NCBI RefSeq assembly: GCF_010548375.1
Contig: NZ_JAAGLY010000005.1
Coordinates: forward strand, 552,980 to 616,979
Reading direction: 5' to 3'
Length of the DNA stretch: 64,000 bases
DNA from: Streptomyces sp. SID13726
GTDB lineage: Bacteria; Actinomycetota; Actinomycetes; Streptomycetales; Streptomycetaceae
Under the pieces are notes generated by a model, which saw only the letters and a list, made by a program, of their open reading frames with translations, ran no database searches and was not told where the DNA came from. Position numbers and translations under genes: made by a program. Below are positions 35,611-44,231 of this stretch, one piece after another (position 1 is the stretch's first letter; each line of letters opens with the position of its first letter).

Positions 35611-37176
35611 ATGGCGGACACACAGACGGTCGAGACGGAGCCGGAGAAACCGCAGCGGAGCGTGCGGGTCGTCCTGCTCGCGCTGATGATCACCATGATG
35701 CTCGCGATGCTCGACAACATGATCGTGGGCACCGCGATGCCGACGATCGTCGGCGAGCTCGGCGGCCTCGAACACCTGTCGTGGGTGGTGACGGCGTACA
35801 CGCTGGCCACCGCGGCCTCGACGCCGATCTGGGGCAAGCTCGGCGACATGTACGGCCGCAAGGCCACCTTCATGACCTCGATCGTGATCTTCCTGATCGG
35901 GTCCGCGCTCAGCGGCATGGCCCAGGACATGGGCCAGCTCATCGGGTTCCGGGCCGTGCAGGGCCTCGGCGCCGGCGGTCTGATGGTCGGCGTCATGGCG
36001 ATCATCGGCGACCTGATCCCGCCCCGGGAGCGCGGCAAGTACCAGGGCATGATGGCCGGCGTCATGGCGCTCGCGATGATCGGCGGCCCGCTGGTCGGCG
36101 GCACCATCACCGACAACTGGGGCTGGCGCTGGTCCTTCTACATCAACCTGCCGCTCGGCGTCGTCGCGCTCGGCCTGATCAGCGTCGTCCTGCACCTGCC
36201 GAAGAAGCGGGCCAAGGCCGGCATCGACTACCTCGGTGTCGTACTGCTGACCGTCGGCATCACCTCCATCGTGCTCGTCACCACCTGGGGCGGCTCGCAG
36301 TACGCCTGGACGTCCGCGCGGATCATGGAGCTGATCGGCATCGGCGTGGCCTCGCTCATCGGCTTTGTCTTCTGGCAGACCAAGGCCGCCGAGCCGATCG
36401 TGCCGCTGCACATCTTCCGCAGCCGCAACTTCACCCTGATGTCCCTCATCGGCTTCATCACCGGCTTCGTGATGTTCGGCGCGACCCTCTTCCTGCCGCT
36501 CTACCAGCAGTCCGTGCAGGGCGCGTCCGCGACCAACTCCGGCCTGCTGCTCCTGCCGATGCTCGGCGCGATGCTGGTGACCTCGATGGTCGCGGGCCGG
36601 GTCACCACCAACACCGGGCGCTACTACGTCTTCCCGGTCGTCGGCAGCGCCCTGATGGTCGTCGGCCTCTACCTGCTGTCGACCATGGACACCGGGACCA
36701 CGCGGTTCACCTCCGGTGTCTTCATGGCCGTCGTCGGTCTCGGCATGGGCTGTCTGATGCAGATCACCATGCTGGTCGCGCAGAACAGCGTGGAGATGAA
36801 GGACATGGGCGTCGCGTCCTCGTCCACCACCCTGTTCCGTACGCTCGGCTCCTCCTTCGGCGTCGCCATCATGGGCGCCCTGTTCAACAACCGGGTCCAG
36901 GACGTCATGTCCGAGCGGGCCGGGGCGCTGGGCTCCAAGGTGACCGAGCAGTCCGCGCAGCTGGACGCGGCCAGCCTGGCGAAGCTGCCGGCGGCGGCGC
37001 GCGAGGCCTACCAGTACGCGGTCTCGGCCGGCACGCACTCGGCGTTCCTGCTCGGCGCGGTCGTCGCCGTGCTCGCGCTGGTCGCGGCGGTGTTCGTCAA
37101 GGAGGTGCCGCTGAAGGGCGCGGGCCCGCAGAAGTCCGCCGAGGACGCGGCACCGGCTCCGCTGGTCGAGGTCTGA
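35611..37176 (+). CDS. MFS drug efflux transporter, DHA2 family (EmrB/QacA type)
   Basis: A 521-residue, 14-helix proton antiporter. The DHA2 signatures are present: MLAMLDNMIVGTAMPTIVGEL (motif D1 in helix 1), GKLGDMYGRKATF (motif A between helices 2 and 3), GLGAGGLMVGVMAIIGDLIPPRERGKYQ (motif B region in part), and GPLVGGTITDNWGWRWSFYINLP (motif C/D). The C-terminal tail is short and hydrophilic. ATG 35611 follows AGGGGAGTGGAAG. Regulated by the divergent TetR protein. Substrates are probably amphipathic drugs. Confidence 0.94.
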   Translation: MADTQTVETEPEKPQRSVRVVLLALMITMMLAMLDNMIVGTAMPTIVGELGGLEHLSWVVTAYTLATAASTPIWGKLGDMYGRKATFMTSIVIFLIGSALSGMAQDMGQLIGFRAVQGLGAGGLMVGVMAIIGDLIPPRERGKYQGMMAGVMALAMIGGPLVGGTITDNWGWRWSFYINLPLGVVALGLISVVLHLPKKRAKAGIDYLGVVLLTVGITSIVLVTTWGGSQYAWTSARIMELIGIGVASLIGFVFWQTKAAEPIVPLHIFRSRNFTLMSLIGFITGFVMFGATLFLPLYQQSVQGASATNSGLLLLPMLGAMLVTSMVAGRVTTNTGRYYVFPVVGSALMVVGLYLLSTMDTGTTRFTSGVFMAVVGLGMGCLMQITMLVAQNSVEMKDMGVASSSTTLFRTLGSSFGVAIMGALFNNRVQDVMSERAGALGSKVTEQSAQLDAASLAKLPAAAREAYQYAVSAGTHSAFLLGAVVAVLALVAAVFVKEVPLKGAGPQKSAEDAAPAPLVEV

Positions 37177-37190
37177 CCCGACCCTGAACC

Positions 37191-37226
37191 GAAGGCCCCC
37201 GGATGGTGTCCGCCCCGGGGGCCTTC
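37191..37226 (+). terminator. hairpin terminator after the MFS gene
   Basis: 12-bp stem GAAGGCCCCCGG / CCGGGGGCCTTC with a 12-base loop, 14 bases after the pump stop. There is no T-run, as is usual in Streptomyces. It also faces the convergent end of cseC. Confidence 0.7.
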
Positions 37227-37333
37227 ACCCTGCTCAGAGCCACGTTCCGCCTGGTCGCCGGGCTCGCTCCGGGTTCCCTGTCCGTGCGGCCACGTGAGAG
37301 CACGGGGCTCCCGTCGCTCCCATCCCTCCCGTC

Positions 37334-38668
37334 TCACGGCAACAGCGGATAGCTCCCCGTAGCGGTAGGCGCGTGCTCCGGCAGCCACAGCACCGCCACC
37401 GCCCCCTCCGCGGGAACGCCCTCCGCGGCCCCGGCCGGGCGTACGTTGCGGAAGGTCAGCCGGGCCCCCAGGACCCGGGCCTGGCCCGCCGCGATGGTCA
37501 GGCCCAGTCCGTGTCCGTGGCCCGCCCGGTCCGCGCTGCCCGTGCGGAAGCGGCTCGGGCCTTCCGCGAGGAGGTCGGAGGGGAAGCCGGGGCCGTGGTC
37601 GCGGACCCGGATCACCCGGCCCTCGACGGTGACCTGGATGGGCGGCTTGCCGTGCCGGGCGGCGTTGGCGAGGAGGTTGAACAGCACGCGCTCCAGGCGG
37701 CGCGGGTCGGTGGTGACCTCCGACTCGTGCACCACCCGGACCTCGATCTCCGGGTCCTTCGCCGCCACCCGCCGGGCCACGAACTCCCCGAGCAGGATGT
37801 CCTGGAGCTCCGCCCGCTCGGAGGCGCCGTCGAGCCGGGCGACCTCCAGGACGTCCTCGACCAGCGTGCGCATCGCCTTCGCCCGGTCCAGGACCAGCTC
37901 GGTGGGCCGCCCCGGCGGCAGCAGCTCCGCGGCCGTCAGCAGTCCCGTCACCGGTGTCCGCAGCTCGTGCGCGATGTCCGCCGTGACCCGGCGCTCCGCC
38001 TCAAGGCGCTGCTGGAGCGCGTCCGCCATGGCGTCCACGGCGCTCGCGAGGTCGTCGGTCTCGTCCCGTACGACCCCGCCGATCGCGTCCCGCACCCGTA
38101 CGTCCGTCTCGCCCTTGGCCATCTGGTTCGCGGCGGCCGCCGCCTTGCGCAGCCGCCGCGACAGCTGGCCCCCGATGAGCACGCCGAGCGCGCTGCCGCC
38201 GAGGACCACCGCGATCGAGCCGATCACCAGGGCCTGGTCGAGGTCGTTGATGATGTCGGTGCTGCGGTCGGTGAACCCGGTGTGCAGGGACAGCACATGG
38301 CCGCCCTTGACCGGCACCGCGGCCCAGATGTCAGGCTCCCCGTCGGTGCGGTCGGAGACGAAGGTGGCCCGGCGGCCCTCCTCGACCTTCTCGCGCAGCG
38401 CGGGCGGCAGCCGCCGGTCGTCGATCACGACGTTGGGGAAGTTGGGCCGGCCGGTCAGCTCGTAGTTGCGCTGGGCTATCTGCACCCGCTCGTCCGCGAG
38501 GTCGCGCGCGTTGTCCAGCATCGAGACCCGGGCGGCGTTGTGCACGACCAGGCTGAGCGCGATCGCCACCAGCGCGCCGACCAGCGCGATGGCGGCACTG
38601 AGCTTCCACCTCAGCCCTGTGCGCACGGCCAGGCGCTCCGTCATCGGGCCCCGAAGGATCCCCCGCAT
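37334..38668 (-). CDS. cseC: cell-envelope stress sensor histidine kinase CseC
   Basis: Membrane sensor of the SigE system that detects envelope damage, such as from vancomycin or lysozyme in S. coelicolor. 444 residues: membrane helix ~24-43, extracytoplasmic sensor ~44-145, helix ~146-167, HAMP ~168-225. HisKA box DIAHELRTPVTG with His234; HATPase N box LLANAARHG, then VRDHGPGFP and GHGLGLTIA. ATG 38668 follows GGGGGA; cseB ends 17 bases upstream. Last gene of the sigE-cseA-cseB-cseC operon. Confidence 0.95.
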   Translation of the reverse strand: MRGILRGPMTERLAVRTGLRWKLSAAIALVGALVAIALSLVVHNAARVSMLDNARDLADERVQIAQRNYELTGRPNFPNVVIDDRRLPPALREKVEEGRRATFVSDRTDGEPDIWAAVPVKGGHVLSLHTGFTDRSTDIINDLDQALVIGSIAVVLGGSALGVLIGGQLSRRLRKAAAAANQMAKGETDVRVRDAIGGVVRDETDDLASAVDAMADALQQRLEAERRVTADIAHELRTPVTGLLTAAELLPPGRPTELVLDRAKAMRTLVEDVLEVARLDGASERAELQDILLGEFVARRVAAKDPEIEVRVVHESEVTTDPRRLERVLFNLLANAARHGKPPIQVTVEGRVIRVRDHGPGFPSDLLAEGPSRFRTGSADRAGHGHGLGLTIAAGQARVLGARLTFRNVRPAGAAEGVPAEGAVAVLWLPEHAPTATGSYPLLP

Positions 38669-38685
38669 GCTCCAGGTCCCCCTGC

Positions 38686-39390
38686 TCAGGCCTTCAACTT
38701 GTAGCCGAAACCGCGGACCGTCTCGATCCGGTCCTGGCCGATCTTCGTCCGCAGCCGCTGCACATGGACGTCCACGACCCGGGTGTCACCACCCCAGCCG
38801 TAGTCCCACACCCGCTCCAGGAGCTTGTCGCGGGACAGCACCGTGCCCGGCGCGGACGAGAACTCCAGGAGCAGCCGCATCTCGGTCGGGGTGAGCGCCA
38901 CCGGCAGACCGGCCTTGCGCACCTCCATGCCCTCGGTGTCGATCTCCAGCTCCCCGAAGGTCAGCACGCCCCCGGTGACCGCGCCGGCACCCTCCTCGCC
39001 CCGGTCGGCGCCGCCCGCGTGGCCGAAGCGGCGCAGCACGGCCCGGATCCGGGCGACCAGGACGGCACCGTCGAACGGCTTGGTCACGTAGTCGTCGGCC
39101 CCGGCCTCCAGTCCGAGCACCACGTCGATCGAGTCGGCGCGCGCCGACAGCATGATCACCGGCACCGTGGACTCGTCGCGGATACGGCGGCACAGACTGA
39201 CCCCGTCCAGGCCCGGCACCATGACATCCAGCAGGGCGATGTCGGGGCGGTCGGACCGGAACGCCTCCAGGCCCGACAGTCCGTCGGGCATGGCCGTGAC
39301 CGCGAAGCCGTCCCGCTCCAGGGCGAGTTGGGTGGCCTCGCGGATGACGTCGTCGTCCTCGACGAACAGCACATGGGTCTGGTCTGCCAT
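38686..39390 (-). CDS. cseB: response regulator CseB (OmpR family), activator of sigE
   Basis: A 234-residue OmpR/PhoB-type regulator. Receiver domain with VLFVEDDD (Asp pocket) and phospho-acceptor Asp55 (IALLDVMVPGLDG), Lys in YVTKPFDG. A linker is rich in Gly/Glu (AGGADRGEEGAGAVTGG). The winged-helix domain has LPVALTPTEMRLLLEFSSAPG, RDKLLERVWDYGWGGDTR and VDVHVQRLRTKIG. ATG 39390 is preferred; a GTG at 39402 is also in frame. In S. coelicolor phosphorylated CseB activates the sigE promoter. The direct repeats at 40903-40954 are a candidate target. Confidence 0.95.
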   Translation of the reverse strand: MADQTHVLFVEDDDVIREATQLALERDGFAVTAMPDGLSGLEAFRSDRPDIALLDVMVPGLDGVSLCRRIRDESTVPVIMLSARADSIDVVLGLEAGADDYVTKPFDGAVLVARIRAVLRRFGHAGGADRGEEGAGAVTGGVLTFGELEIDTEGMEVRKAGLPVALTPTEMRLLLEFSSAPGTVLSRDKLLERVWDYGWGGDTRVVDVHVQRLRTKIGQDRIETVRGFGYKLKA

Positions 39391-39474
39391 CCGGGCTCTC
39401 ACTCTTCGGTGTCGTTGCGGTCACTGGGGGATCGTTCCGGGCGGCCCGATCGGTTCACGCCGTACGCCACGGGT

Positions 39475-40152
39475 TCAGCTGTCGGGCGCCGGTGTCGATT
39501 CCGTGCCGCCGACCTCGCTGTAGTCGCTGTGGGTCCGGTACACCGCGGCGAACCGGCCCGCGGTCCAGCGGTACGTCACCACGTTCTCGCCGGACGGGGC
39601 CGACACCGGGTCGCCCTTCTCGTACACCTGCTTCGTCACCACCAGGTCGCCGCGGTCGATCTCGGCGTAGACCGGGGGCTCCTCGGTCTGGAAGACATTC
39701 TGGTACGAACCGCCCTCCTCGCGATACACGTACGATCCGACACCCACGAGATCCGCACAGGTCACGACGTTGACGACGACGTCCTCGGCCGAGCCGCCGG
39801 TCAGGTCGCCGTAGAAGAGGTCGACCGGGTACTGGTCGGCCACACAGGGCTTCAGATCGCGCTTGACCGCCTCGGAGACCTTCGGGTCCGACTTGAGGAG
39901 GTCGACCGCGGCCGTGCGGTCCATGCGCGGCGAGGCCATGACGGACGGCGCGGCCGAGGGCGTGGCGCCGACCCCCGCGACCGCGTGCGCCGGGCCCTCG
40001 TCACGGGTGCCGGTGCCGCCGGTGGCGCAGGCGGAGACGAACAGGGCGAGGGCGGCGAGCACGACCGCAGCCGTGCTCGCCGCCTGGAAGATCCCCCGGA
40101 CCGGGGTGGGGGCCGGTCGGGTGGGCCCGGGTTCGGTCAGGCCGCCGCGCAA
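39475..40152 (-). CDS. cseA: lipoprotein CseA, negative modulator of the SigE system
   Basis: A 225-residue lipoprotein: hydrophobic segment ~24-40 and lipobox VSAC with the lipid Cys at 42, so mature protein outside the membrane. The mature part carries AVDLLKSDPKVSEAVKRDLKPC and an all-beta-looking C-terminus (VTYRWTAGRFAAVYRTHSD in part). The frame opens with TTG at 40152, overlapping the sigE stop by 16 bases; this start is tentative. In S. coelicolor loss of CseA raises sigE expression, so it probably restrains CseC. Second gene of the operon. Confidence 0.9.
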   Translation of the reverse strand: MRGGLTEPGPTRPAPTPVRGIFQAASTAAVVLAALALFVSACATGGTGTRDEGPAHAVAGVGATPSAAPSVMASPRMDRTAAVDLLKSDPKVSEAVKRDLKPCVADQYPVDLFYGDLTGGSAEDVVVNVVTCADLVGVGSYVYREEGGSYQNVFQTEEPPVYAEIDRGDLVVTKQVYEKGDPVSAPSGENVVTYRWTAGRFAAVYRTHSDYSEVGGTESTPAPDS

Positions 40153-40679
40153 CGCTCCCGCTCCTCACGCTCCAGCGCGCGTGCGTCCAGGTCGCGGGCC
40201 TCCAGCTCCTCGCGGAGCCGGGCGAGCGCCCGGTGCAGCGTGCTCTTGACCGTTCCGGCCGACATGCCGAGGGCGGCGGCCGTCTCCTCCGTGGACATCT
40301 GCTCCCAGTGTCGCAGCACCACGACGCTGCGCTGCTTGGGGGCGAGCACCTTCATGACGTCCATCAGCAGGGCGCGGTCCGCGTGCTGCTCGGTGGCGTC
40401 GTCGACCGAGGCGTCCGGGAGCTGCTCGGTCGGCACCTCCTCCAGCTTGCGGGCCCGCCACCACTCCGTGCGGGTGTTGATCATCACCCGGCGCAGATAG
40501 GCGTCCGCGAGCCGCTTGTCCTCGATGGTCTCCCAGCGGCCGTACGTCCGTACCAGCGCCGTCTGGAGCAGGTCCTGCGCGTCGACCGGGTCCGGGACCA
40601 GCCGGCGTGCGCTGCGCAGCAACGCGTCCTGCCGGGTGCGGACGTACTCCTCGAACTCGAGCACCTCGCCCTGCGCCAT
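40137..40679 (-). CDS. sigE: ECF sigma factor SigE (cell-envelope stress)
   Basis: A 180-residue ECF sigma factor nearly identical to S. coelicolor SigE as I recall it. Region 2: EYVRTRQDALLRSARRLVPDPVDAQDLLQTALVRTYGRWE (residues ~9-48, -10 recognition). Region 4: MKVLAPKQRSVVVLRHWEQMSTEETAAALGMSAGTVKSTLHRA in part (~110-155, -35 recognition). C-terminal tail EREERERCAAA. ATG 40679 after AGGAGGGG. There is no anti-sigma gene: in this system control is at transcription by CseB/CseC, and most mRNA is said to stop after sigE in S. coelicolor. Confidence 0.97.
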   Translation of the reverse strand: MAQGEVLEFEEYVRTRQDALLRSARRLVPDPVDAQDLLQTALVRTYGRWETIEDKRLADAYLRRVMINTRTEWWRARKLEEVPTEQLPDASVDDATEQHADRALLMDVMKVLAPKQRSVVVLRHWEQMSTEETAAALGMSAGTVKSTLHRALARLREELEARDLDARALEREERERCAAA

Positions 40680-40841
40680 GTCGACCCCTCCTGCTTCCCC
40701 GTTTGTCCCTCGTGGTCTGCGGCCCGGATCCGCCGGGCATGCAGATGAAGCTACGGAGGTGTTGTCACGGGGCTGTGCGGAGCAGCGCGCGGCTGGCAAT
40801 CGGCTGTCCGTCGGTTGTGTAACGGAAGCCGAAAAGGGGTA

Positions 40842-40867
40842 AACCGGCGCGGTTGATTGCGCCGGTT
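40842..40867 (-). terminator. hairpin between mutY and sigE
   Basis: Perfect 9-bp stem AACCGGCGC / GCGCCGGTT with an 8-base loop. Read on the minus strand it is followed by TTACCCCTTTT, so it can end mutY transcription before the sigE gene. It lies between the candidate CseB repeats and the sigE start, so it could alternatively be in the sigE 5' leader. Confidence 0.55.
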
Positions 40868-40902
40868 CGGGGTGATTCGCCGGTTGTCCTCGGGGCGTTC
40901 TG

Positions 40903-40954
40903 TGTCAACGACAGGGCCGTTTGTGACAACGACCGGGTGGTCTATGTCAACGGA
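40903..40954 (-). promoter_or_regulatory. three direct repeats at 21-bp spacing upstream of sigE (candidate CseB site)
   Basis: TGTCAACGAC (40903), TGACAACGAC (40924) and TGTCAACGGA (40945), each starting exactly 21 bp after the last; on the minus strand they read (T/C)CGTTG(A/T)CA. OmpR-type regulators bind direct repeats at whole-turn spacing. The region also spans the last codons of mutY. Assignment to CseB is inference. Confidence 0.5.
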
Positions 40955-41889
40955 AGCCGATACAGACCACCCGGCAGTGGCTCCACCAGACCGTCCGAGA
41001 CCAGCCCGTCCAGCGCCCGCGCCCGCTGCACCGACTCGTGCCACACCCGGTCGAGCGCGGCCTGCGGTACCGGCGCGTGGGCGTCCCGCAGGACCGCGAG
41101 CAGCTTGCCGCGCACCTGACGGTCGGTCCCGGCGTACGTCTGTCCCCGCCGCGGCGGCCCGTCGTGCTCGGGCTTGCCCGCGAGCCGCCAGGCGCACTGC
41201 GCGGCGATCGGGCAGCGCACACAGGTCTCGTTCTTGGCCGTGCACACCAGCGCGCCCAGCTCCATCGAGGCGGCGGCCCAGCGAGCGGCGGTCGTCTCGT
41301 CGTCGGGCAGCAGCGCCCGGGCGAGCTTGCGCTCGGCGGCGGTGGTGGCGTTCGGCGGGTACTGGACCCCGGTGACCGCGCGCGCGAACACCCGGCGGAC
41401 GTTGGTGTCCAGCACCGCGTGCCGCTGCCCGTACGCGAAGGAGGCGACGGCCGCCGCCGTGTACTCGCCGATGCCGGGCAGGGCGAGCAACTGCGCGTGG
41501 TCCGTCGGTACGTCGCCGCCGTGCCGCTCCGTTATGGCGACCGCGGCGCCGTGCAGCCGCAGGGCCCGGCGGGGATAGCCGAGCCGGCCCCAGGCGCGCA
41601 CCGCCTCGCCGGGCGCCTCCTTCGCCAGGTCGGCGGGGCGCGGCCACTTCGCGAGCCACTGCTCGTAGACCGGCAGGACACGGCTCACCGGCGTCTGCTG
41701 GAGCATGAACTCACTCACCATCACCCCCCACGGCCCGGCCTCCGGCCGCCGCCACGGCAGATCCCGGGCGTGCTCGTCGAACCAGTCGATGACGGGGGAG
41801 TGCAGGTCCTCTCCGAGGGGTGCGCCGGAGAGGGCGTCGGCGGTGTTGTCGGCGGGGCCGCTGTGCGAGGGCTTCGTGGGAGCAGTCAT
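40942..41889 (-). CDS. mutY: A/G-specific adenine glycosylase MutY
   Basis: Base-excision enzyme removing A opposite 8-oxoguanine. 315 residues. Catalytic Glu60 in VMVSEFMLQQTPVSRV, helix-hairpin-helix LPGIGEYTAAAV (137-148), catalytic Asp161 in VLDTNVRRVF. The 4Fe-4S ligands Cys216, 223, 226 and 232 have the C-x6-C-x2-C-x5-C spacing. The C-terminal part (~245-315) is much shorter than the NUDIX-like 8-oxoG-reading domain of E. coli MutY, as in other actinobacteria. ATG 41889 after GGAAGG; long upstream extension rejected. Confidence 0.94.
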   Translation of the reverse strand: MTAPTKPSHSGPADNTADALSGAPLGEDLHSPVIDWFDEHARDLPWRRPEAGPWGVMVSEFMLQQTPVSRVLPVYEQWLAKWPRPADLAKEAPGEAVRAWGRLGYPRRALRLHGAAVAITERHGGDVPTDHAQLLALPGIGEYTAAAVASFAYGQRHAVLDTNVRRVFARAVTGVQYPPNATTAAERKLARALLPDDETTAARWAAASMELGALVCTAKNETCVRCPIAAQCAWRLAGKPEHDGPPRRGQTYAGTDRQVRGKLLAVLRDAHAPVPQAALDRVWHESVQRARALDGLVSDGLVEPLPGGLYRLPLT

Positions 41890-42092
41890 GGCCTTCCGAT
41901 CCTGCCATGACCGAGGGGCGGGGCGGGGGAACCAGCACCCCGCGGGGCGGCACCGGGAACACCCGCCGTGCGGCGCGTGAGGCCGAAGTCGGCGCCGGTA
42001 CAGCCGTTTCCGGAATGATGATCCTGAAAAGTTGTGACGCCGGGCGGCGGGTGGGGGCAGCGAACTCGCCGATCTCTCGTACAGTTTGCGCC

Positions 42093-42941
42093 GTGGGATC
42101 ACTGCGCAATCCGGTCGGGCCGCTTCCCTCCTCCATCTACTGGCGACGGAGGGCCATCATGGTGTCCGTCCTCGCCGTGCTGGCGCTGCTGATCGCGTGG
42201 ATCGTCAGCTCCGGCGGCGGAGGCGGAAAGAACGGCGCCGACGGGAACAACGACAAGAATCCCTCGCCCTCCACGATCACTCCCGGACCGTCCGGTTCGG
42301 GTCCCGCGATCAGTCAAGCGCCGGGCGGGCGCGACGAGTCGACGACCGGCGGGGACACCTCCGGCGGTACGGGGGCGGGGTCCGGGTCCGACGCGGGGGA
42401 CGGTTCGGAGGCCGGCGGCGAGACCGGCACCGGCGGCTCCGCGGGTGCGGGGGCCGGGGGCGGCGGTGCGGGCGGTACCGGCGGCGGTACGGGCACCGGG
42501 GTCGGGCGGAACGACACGCTTCCCGCCGGTTCCGCACTGCCCAACTGCACCGCGGGCGCCGTGAAGTTGAGCGTGCGGAGTCTGCACAACGCCTACGACC
42601 CCGGTCAGACGCCGACGTTGCTGCTGACCGCGACGAACTCCTCCGGCAGTGACTGCAAGGTCGATCTCGGGCCGAAGAACGCGGTGTTGACGATCACTCA
42701 GGCCGACTCGGACGACACGTACTGGTCTTCCGCGGACTGCCCGAAGACCGCGGGGAACCTCGTGTACCGGGCGCCCGCCGACAGCAGCATCACGTACACC
42801 GTGAAGTGGGACCGCAAGCCGAGCGCTCCGCAGTGTGCGACGCCCGCTGCGGGGGCGGCGGGTTCGGGGACCTACCTGGTGGAGGTCAAGGCGCCCGGGT
42901 ATGCCACGGCTCAGGCTTCGTTCGTGTTGGAGAACGACTGA
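42093..42941 (+). CDS. membrane-anchored surface protein with Gly-rich linker
   Basis: A 282-residue protein of unknown function. A short cytoplasmic basic N-terminus and one membrane segment (~23-40, MVSVLAVLALLIAWIV) lead to a very long Gly/Ser/Thr/Asp linker (~41-150, repeats of GGTGTG and GSAGAG type). The C-terminal ~130-residue extracytoplasmic domain has four Cys (in PNCTAG, SDCKVD, ADCPKT, PQCATP) that could form two disulfides, and a beta-rich look (LTATNSSGSDCKVDLG; TYLVEVKAPGY). GTG start with TACAGT seven bases upstream. Divergent from mutY. Confidence 0.75.
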   Translation: MGSLRNPVGPLPSSIYWRRRAIMVSVLAVLALLIAWIVSSGGGGGKNGADGNNDKNPSPSTITPGPSGSGPAISQAPGGRDESTTGGDTSGGTGAGSGSDAGDGSEAGGETGTGGSAGAGAGGGGAGGTGGGTGTGVGRNDTLPAGSALPNCTAGAVKLSVRSLHNAYDPGQTPTLLLTATNSSGSDCKVDLGPKNAVLTITQADSDDTYWSSADCPKTAGNLVYRAPADSSITYTVKWDRKPSAPQCATPAAGAAGSGTYLVEVKAPGYATAQASFVLEND

Positions 42942-43025
42942 CCGAACGACAGACCGAACGACGGACCAAGGGGGGCCGCGGTCGGTCGGTTGCCGGCCGC
43001 GGCGTGCCCCTGAAGGCCGAAAGCC

Positions 43026-44150
43026 CTACACGTACCGTTCCAGGATCGAGCTCTCCGCCAGCCTGGACAGGCCCTCCCTGACGCTCCTCGCCCGCGCCTC
43101 GCCCACGCCGTCCACCGTCTGGAGGTCGTCCACGCTGGCGGCGAGCAGCTTCTGGAGGCCGCCGAAGTGCTCCACCAGGCGGTCGATGATCGCGCCGGGG
43201 AGACGGGGGACCTTGGCCAGCAGGCGGAAGCCCCGGGGGGAGACCGCGGAGTCGAGGGACTCGGGGGAGCCGGTGTAGCCCAGGGCGCGGGCCACGGTGG
43301 TGAGTTCGAGGAGTTCCGCGTGGCTCAGGACGTTCAGTTCGTACAGCGCCTCGTCGACCGTGCGGGAGCGCTTCGCGGTGGGCTCGGGGACGTAGTCCCG
43401 GACGACCAGTTCGCGCTCCGGCTCCACGCCCGCGATCAACTCGTCGAGCTGGAGGGCCAGGAGGCGGCCGTCGGTGCCGAGTTCGACGACGTACTCGGCG
43501 ATCTCGGTGGCGATCCGGCGGACCATCTCCAGGCGCTGGGCCACGGCCGAGACGTCCCGGACCGTCACGAGGTCCTCGATCTCCAGCGCGGAGAGCGTGC
43601 CGGCGACCTCGTCGAGGCGGAGCTTGTAGCGCTCCAGGGTCGCGAGGGCCTGGTTGGCGCGGGACAGGATCGCCGCCGAGTCCTCCAGGACGCGGCGCTG
43701 GCCGTCGACGTACAGGGCGATCAGGCGCATCGACTGGGAGACGGAGACCACCGGGTAGCCGACCTGCTTGCTCACCCGGTCCGCGGTGCGGTGCCGGGTG
43801 CCGGTCTCCTCCGTCGGGATGGTGGCGTCGGGCACGAACTGCACGCCCGCGCGCAGGATCTTCGACAGGTCGGACGAGAGCACGATGCCGCCGTCCAGCT
43901 TGCACAGCTCACGCAGACGCGTGGCGGCGAACTCGACGTCCAGGACGAAACCGCCCGTGCACATCGTCTCGACGGTCTTGTCGAAGCCGAGCACGATGAG
44001 TCCGCCGGTGTTGCCGCGCAGCACCCGCTCAAGGCCGTCGCGCAGGGCGGTGCCGGGGGCCACGGCGCTCAGGGAGGCGCGCATCAGGCCATCGGAACCG
44101 GCACTCCCACCGGACTTTCCGGGAGCTGCTGCCCGGTCGTTGGCTGCCAC
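43026..44150 (-). CDS. disA: diadenylate cyclase DisA (c-di-AMP synthase)
   Basis: Makes cyclic di-AMP from two ATP and scans DNA. 374 residues. DAC domain ~25-165: GGLIVLGF, LCKLDGGIVLSSD (position of the DGA motif, Asp86-Gly-Gly here), and GTRHRTA with the RHR motif at 119-121. Middle helical linker, then the C-terminal HhH DNA-binding domain (LPGAIIDRLVEHFGGLQKLLAASVDDLQTVDGVGEARA in shortened sense). GTG start at 44150 after GGAGGAGAG. It follows radA by 81 bases on the same strand, the conserved radA-disA order in Gram-positives; RadA is known to bind DisA in other species. Confidence 0.97.
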   Translation of the reverse strand: MAANDRAAAPGKSGGSAGSDGLMRASLSAVAPGTALRDGLERVLRGNTGGLIVLGFDKTVETMCTGGFVLDVEFAATRLRELCKLDGGIVLSSDLSKILRAGVQFVPDATIPTEETGTRHRTADRVSKQVGYPVVSVSQSMRLIALYVDGQRRVLEDSAAILSRANQALATLERYKLRLDEVAGTLSALEIEDLVTVRDVSAVAQRLEMVRRIATEIAEYVVELGTDGRLLALQLDELIAGVEPERELVVRDYVPEPTAKRSRTVDEALYELNVLSHAELLELTTVARALGYTGSPESLDSAVSPRGFRLLAKVPRLPGAIIDRLVEHFGGLQKLLAASVDDLQTVDGVGEARARSVREGLSRLAESSILERYV

Positions 44151-44231
44151 TGCTCTCCTCCGGTCGGGGGGTCTGAGGCGCTCCCGTGTCGCACATTCGG
44201 TTCGTACGGACGGGCGAGACCAGGGCAAAGT

